Under the pieces are notes generated by a model. The model was not told where the DNA came from. It searched no databases and saw nothing but the letters and a program-made list of their open reading frames with translations. Positions 61,824 to 64,000 of a stretch of 64,000 nucleotides of DNA are shown here, piece by piece. Origin of the DNA: Bordetella sp. LUAb4 (lineage in GTDB: Bacteria > Pseudomonadota > Gammaproteobacteria > Burkholderiales > Burkholderiaceae_B); the NCBI RefSeq assembly GCF_021325795.1, contig NZ_JAHPZX010000005.1, positions 62,001-126,000 on the forward strand, in the 5' to 3' direction. Numbering within the stretch: the stretch's first letter is position 1; each line of letters opens with the position of its first letter. The translations under genes were made by a program, and so were the position numbers.

Positions 61824-62129
61824 GTGCGACAACTTTTTATCCTCGGTGTCACGGAAGACGGTCATCGCTTCCGCCCCAGCGACTGGGCGGAGCGCCTGGC
61901 CGGCGTCATGGCGCAATTCCGCCCGCCCGGCATGGCACCTAGCCATATCACGTACTCGCCGTACGTGCTGCCTGTCATCGTCGACGGCAACCGCAGTGTC
62001 GTCGTTGACGAACGCTTGCGCGAACTCGAACCGCTGGCCTGGAAATTCGTGGTGGACTTCGCCCGCGATAACGGCCTGCAGACGAAAGAGCACGACACCG
62101 ACAATCCGGAGTCGGCGCCGCCGGCCTGA
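61824..62129 (+). CDS. DUF3579 family protein
   Basis: A protein of 101 residues of the DUF3579 family, found mainly in betaproteobacteria beside argF. The core is FILGVTEDGHRFRPSDWAER, SYSPYVLPVIVDG-like sequence and RLRELEPLAWKFVVDFARDN. It starts with GTG at 61824. The family has no assigned function; the conserved position beside argF suggests a link with arginine metabolism or shared regulation only. A 13-bp repeat array begins 16 bases after the stop. Confidence 0.85.
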   Translation: MRQLFILGVTEDGHRFRPSDWAERLAGVMAQFRPPGMAPSHITYSPYVLPVIVDGNRSVVVDERLRELEPLAWKFVVDFARDNGLQTKEHDTDNPESAPPA

Positions 62130-62145
62130 ACCACTCCAGAATTCT

Positions 62146-62235
62146 GGTCAAAAGCCCGGGTCAAACGCCCGGGTCAAAAGGCCGAGTCAAAAGGCCGGCT
62201 CAGAAGCCTGGGTCAACCGCCGGGGTCAAAAAGCC
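62146..62235. repeat. 13-bp tandem repeat, about 7 units
   Basis: Seven head-to-tail units of GGTCAAAAGCCCG (variants GGTCAAACGCCCG, AGTCAAAAGGCCG and GCTCAGAAGCCTG; one unit is 12 bases). The array fills nearly the whole gap between the DUF3579 stop and the convergent LacI-family gene and ends 3 bases before that gene's stop. Confidence 0.88.
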
Positions 62236-62238
62236 AAT

Positions 62239-63315
62239 TCACCGCCGCGGCGGCGCCGTGCTGCCGCGATGCACGATCTCCACCGGAAAGGACTGGAAGG
62301 CCTCGTAGGCCTGGCCATTCAGACGGGCTACCAATTGAGCCGCCGCCGCCCGGCCGATTTCAGTGATGGGAGTGGCGATGCTGGTCAGCCCCGGCGTCTG
62401 GGTAGCACCCAGGTCCGTGTTGTCCACCCCGGTGATGGAGATGTCGTCCGGTATCCGCAAGCCCGCATGGCGGCAGGCCATCATCCCGCCCACCGCGAAC
62501 ACGTCATTGGTGGCGATCACGGCGGTAGGGGGCTCGGGCAGCGCCAGCAAGCGATTCATCGCATCTTCCGCGGCCCTCAAGGAAATCGGCGCGTACTGCA
62601 CATAGGCGTCATCGAGCGCCAGCCCATGTTCGGCCAATGCCTGCCGCACACCCGCGCCGCGCGTCAAGGCGCGGTCGTTGCCGGGTAGCGGCGCGCTCAG
62701 CAAACCGAATCGGCGATGGCCCAGGCTGGCCAGATGCCGCGTCACGGCAAACGTGGCCGCCTGATTGTCGAAGCCTATGCTGGGGTGGCGGTGCAGGGGA
62801 TCGACCCCCCACGTCAGCACATACGGCCGGCCATAATCTTCCAGCAGGGCAAACAGCGCGGGATCGTGGTCCAGTCCGACGAACACGAACGCATCGACCC
62901 CATGTTGTATCAACTGGCTGGCCACGCGGACCTCGGCGGACAGGTCGTAATGTTGTTCGGCCAGGACCAGGGAATAGCCGCGTTCGTCCAGATATTGATG
63001 GATCGCGCTGGTGGTGCGCGCATAGAGGGCGTAGTCGAAAGACGGCACCACCGCGCCTATCATCTTGCTGCGATGGCTGCGCAGCGATCGTGCCGCGCCA
63101 TGCGGAACATAGCGCAGCTTGGCCGCCGCATCCAGCACGCGCCGGCGCGTATCGGGGTCCACCTGATCCGGCGTGTTGAGCGCACGCGATACCGTAGCGG
63201 TGGAAACACCGGCCAGCCGCGCCACATCCCGAGCGGCAGCCCGGATCTTGGTGTCTTCGCCGGGCAAGCCTGATGAGCCTGAAGGATCGGGGGAATCTCG
63301 GGACGTTTCGGCCAT
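62239..63315 (-). CDS. LacI-family regulator
   Basis: A protein of 358 residues. The LacI HTH is at about 29-50 (DVARLAGVSTATVSRALNTP) with the hinge near 75, and the effector domain continues to the C-terminus. VIATNDVFAVGGMMACRHAG and GVDNTDLGATQTPGLTSI are the usual ligand-domain elements. The N-terminal 25 residues are a variable, Ser/Asp-rich tail. It is divergent from a sugar-type substrate-binding protein gene and probably represses it. Two matching operators lie between them. Confidence 0.92.
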   Translation of the reverse strand: MAETSRDSPDPSGSSGLPGEDTKIRAAARDVARLAGVSTATVSRALNTPDQVDPDTRRRVLDAAAKLRYVPHGAARSLRSHRSKMIGAVVPSFDYALYARTTSAIHQYLDERGYSLVLAEQHYDLSAEVRVASQLIQHGVDAFVFVGLDHDPALFALLEDYGRPYVLTWGVDPLHRHPSIGFDNQAATFAVTRHLASLGHRRFGLLSAPLPGNDRALTRGAGVRQALAEHGLALDDAYVQYAPISLRAAEDAMNRLLALPEPPTAVIATNDVFAVGGMMACRHAGLRIPDDISITGVDNTDLGATQTPGLTSIATPITEIGRAAAAQLVARLNGQAYEAFQSFPVEIVHRGSTAPPRR

Positions 63316-63342
63316 AACGCGAATTTATAAAAAAAGAGTATG

Positions 63343-63356
63343 TGCAATCGTTTACA
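63343..63356. promoter_or_regulatory. LacI-type operator (TGCAATCGTTTACA)
   Basis: A LacI-type half-symmetric site next to the LacI-family start. It matches the site at 63446-63459 in 13 of 14 positions. Confidence 0.72.
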
Positions 63357-63445
63357 TCATAACGAGGCTTAGGACGAAAAGGGCACTGCGGGAAACTCCC
63401 AATCCTTATCTCTTGTCCTGCCGTGCCGTCGCTGATAAATTCCTC

Positions 63446-63459
63446 TGTAATCGTTTACA
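63446..63459. promoter_or_regulatory. LacI-type operator (TGTAATCGTTTACA)
   Basis: The second copy, 103 bases from the first, about 80 bases upstream of the substrate-binding protein start. The pair would allow joint repression of the divergent genes. Confidence 0.72.
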
Positions 63460-63537
63460 TAGAAAACCGTGGGCCTCATAAAACGGTAAGACGAGCCGCC
63501 CGGCGCCAGTCGCGCGGAAATACACGAGGAGACGCCC

Positions 63538-64000
63538 TTGAAGATTTCCCCCGCTTCCATTCGTCCGGATGGCGCCAGCGACCCCGCGCGGCGCACGGTT
63601 CTCAAACAGGCGGCCGGCCTCGGCGCGCTGGCCTTGGGCGGCGCCACGATGCTGCCTCTGCACAGCGCCTGGGCCCAACAGCCGGCACAGCCCGGCGCCG
63701 ACGACCTGGCCCCCTACAAGCAGGCCAAGATCAATTGGCGGCAGGCGGAAGGCGAATCCATTACCGTCGCCGTCATCCCCGCCAGCTATTTCGACAATTT
63801 GGTCGACCTGGTGCCGCAGTTCGAGGCCTTGACGGGCGTGAAGCTGCGGGTGGAAAAAGTGCCGCCCGGCCAGATCCGCCAGAAAGCCATGCTGGATCTG
63901 TCTTCGCGCACGGGCACTTATGCCACCCATGCCGCCGACCCCATGTATTACCCGCTTTATGCGGCCAACAAGTGGGTCGAGCCGCTGGACCGCTATTTGA
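63538..64000 (+). CDS. ABC-type sugar substrate-binding protein, Tat-type signal (cut by window end)
   Basis: The first 154 residues of a solute-binding protein of the family 1 (sugar) type. The N-terminus has a twin-arginine-like signal (ARRTVLKQAAGLGALALGG, about 18-35, ending in SAWAQ). The mature sequence ESITVAVIPASYFDNLVDLV and FEALTGVKLRVEKVPPGQIRQK is typical of extracellular solute-binding proteins. The start is TTG at 63538, with GAGGAG 7 bases upstream, and no in-frame ATG precedes residue 37. The gene continues beyond the window, probably followed by permease and ATPase genes. The adjacent LacI regulator and two operators suggest sugar-responsive control. Confidence 0.85.
   Translation, partial: MKISPASIRPDGASDPARRTVLKQAAGLGALALGGATMLPLHSAWAQQPAQPGADDLAPYKQAKINWRQAEGESITVAVIPASYFDNLVDLVPQFEALTGVKLRVEKVPPGQIRQKAMLDLSSRTGTYATHAADPMYYPLYAANKWVEPLDRYL

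Overview
The window looks like a chromosomal segment of an environmental betaproteobacterium of the family Alcaligenaceae, most like Bordetella or Achromobacter. The pointers are the high GC content, four tripartite-tricarboxylate (Bug/TctC) solute receptors without membrane partners, the divergent argF/DUF3579 pair, the tonB-exbB-exbD operon, and the many LysR and LacI regulators beside small catabolic clusters. I see no phage, insertion sequence, CRISPR array or rRNA operon. This assignment rests on family recognition and gene order only; I ran no search.

Layout. 0.3-4.3 kb: envelope/stress-type genes (DUF883 protein, glycine-zipper protein, hydrophilic protein, phospholipase D lipoprotein, two small exported proteins). 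4.5-9.8 kb: a sigma-54 block with rpoN, a PRC-barrel gene, a receiver-less sigma-54 activator and a complete NtrC-type response regulator, closed by two strong hairpins. 9.8-13.6 kb: an acidic protein, a Bug receptor, a tartrate/D-malate dehydrogenase-family enzyme and its divergent LysR regulator. 13.6-20 kb: glutamate-synthase-like FMN protein, YeeE/YedE transporter, short-repeat tract, ArsB, AEC transporter, GNAT enzyme. 20-29.5 kb: exported protein, two identical tRNA-Leu genes, rnr, rlmB, a membrane ClpP-fold protein, a Cys/Met-metabolism PLP enzyme, an HU gene and tRNA-Val. 29.5-32.5 kb: a two-gene DNA-repair operon (UdgX-type uracil-DNA glycosylase fusion and its radical SAM partner) behind a consensus-like promoter overlapped by a perfect LexA box. 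32.7-35.3 kb: Pit transporter and a hydrolase. 35.4-41.7 kb: a sugar-acid catabolic cluster (frameshifted IlvD-type dehydratase, HpaI-type aldolase, Bug receptor, LacI regulator, enolase-superfamily dehydratase) with two mirror-image LacI-type operators. 42-44.2 kb: tonB-exbB-exbD. 44.4-48.2 kb: an OmpR-type regulator, a histidine kinase with almost no periplasmic domain and kup, apparently one operon. 48.3-51.9 kb: argG, an unknown 332-residue protein and a LysR gene. 52.4-56.6 kb: amidohydrolase, Bug receptor, carboxymuconolactone-decarboxylase-like protein, EthD-like protein and hydrolase in one operon. 57.3-60.3 kb: LysR, SDR and Bug receptor. 60.4-62.1 kb: argF and DUF3579. 62.2-64 kb: a LacI regulator diverging from a Tat-type sugar-binding protein cut by the window edge, with two operators between them.

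The points most worth a second look are the SOS-type promoter on the UdgX/radical-SAM operon, the single-base frameshift in the dehydratase gene, the two LacI operator pairs, the kinase-kup operon, and at least five unrelated short tandem-repeat arrays (periods of about 5, 6, 13, 15 and 20 bp), most of them at gene junctions.
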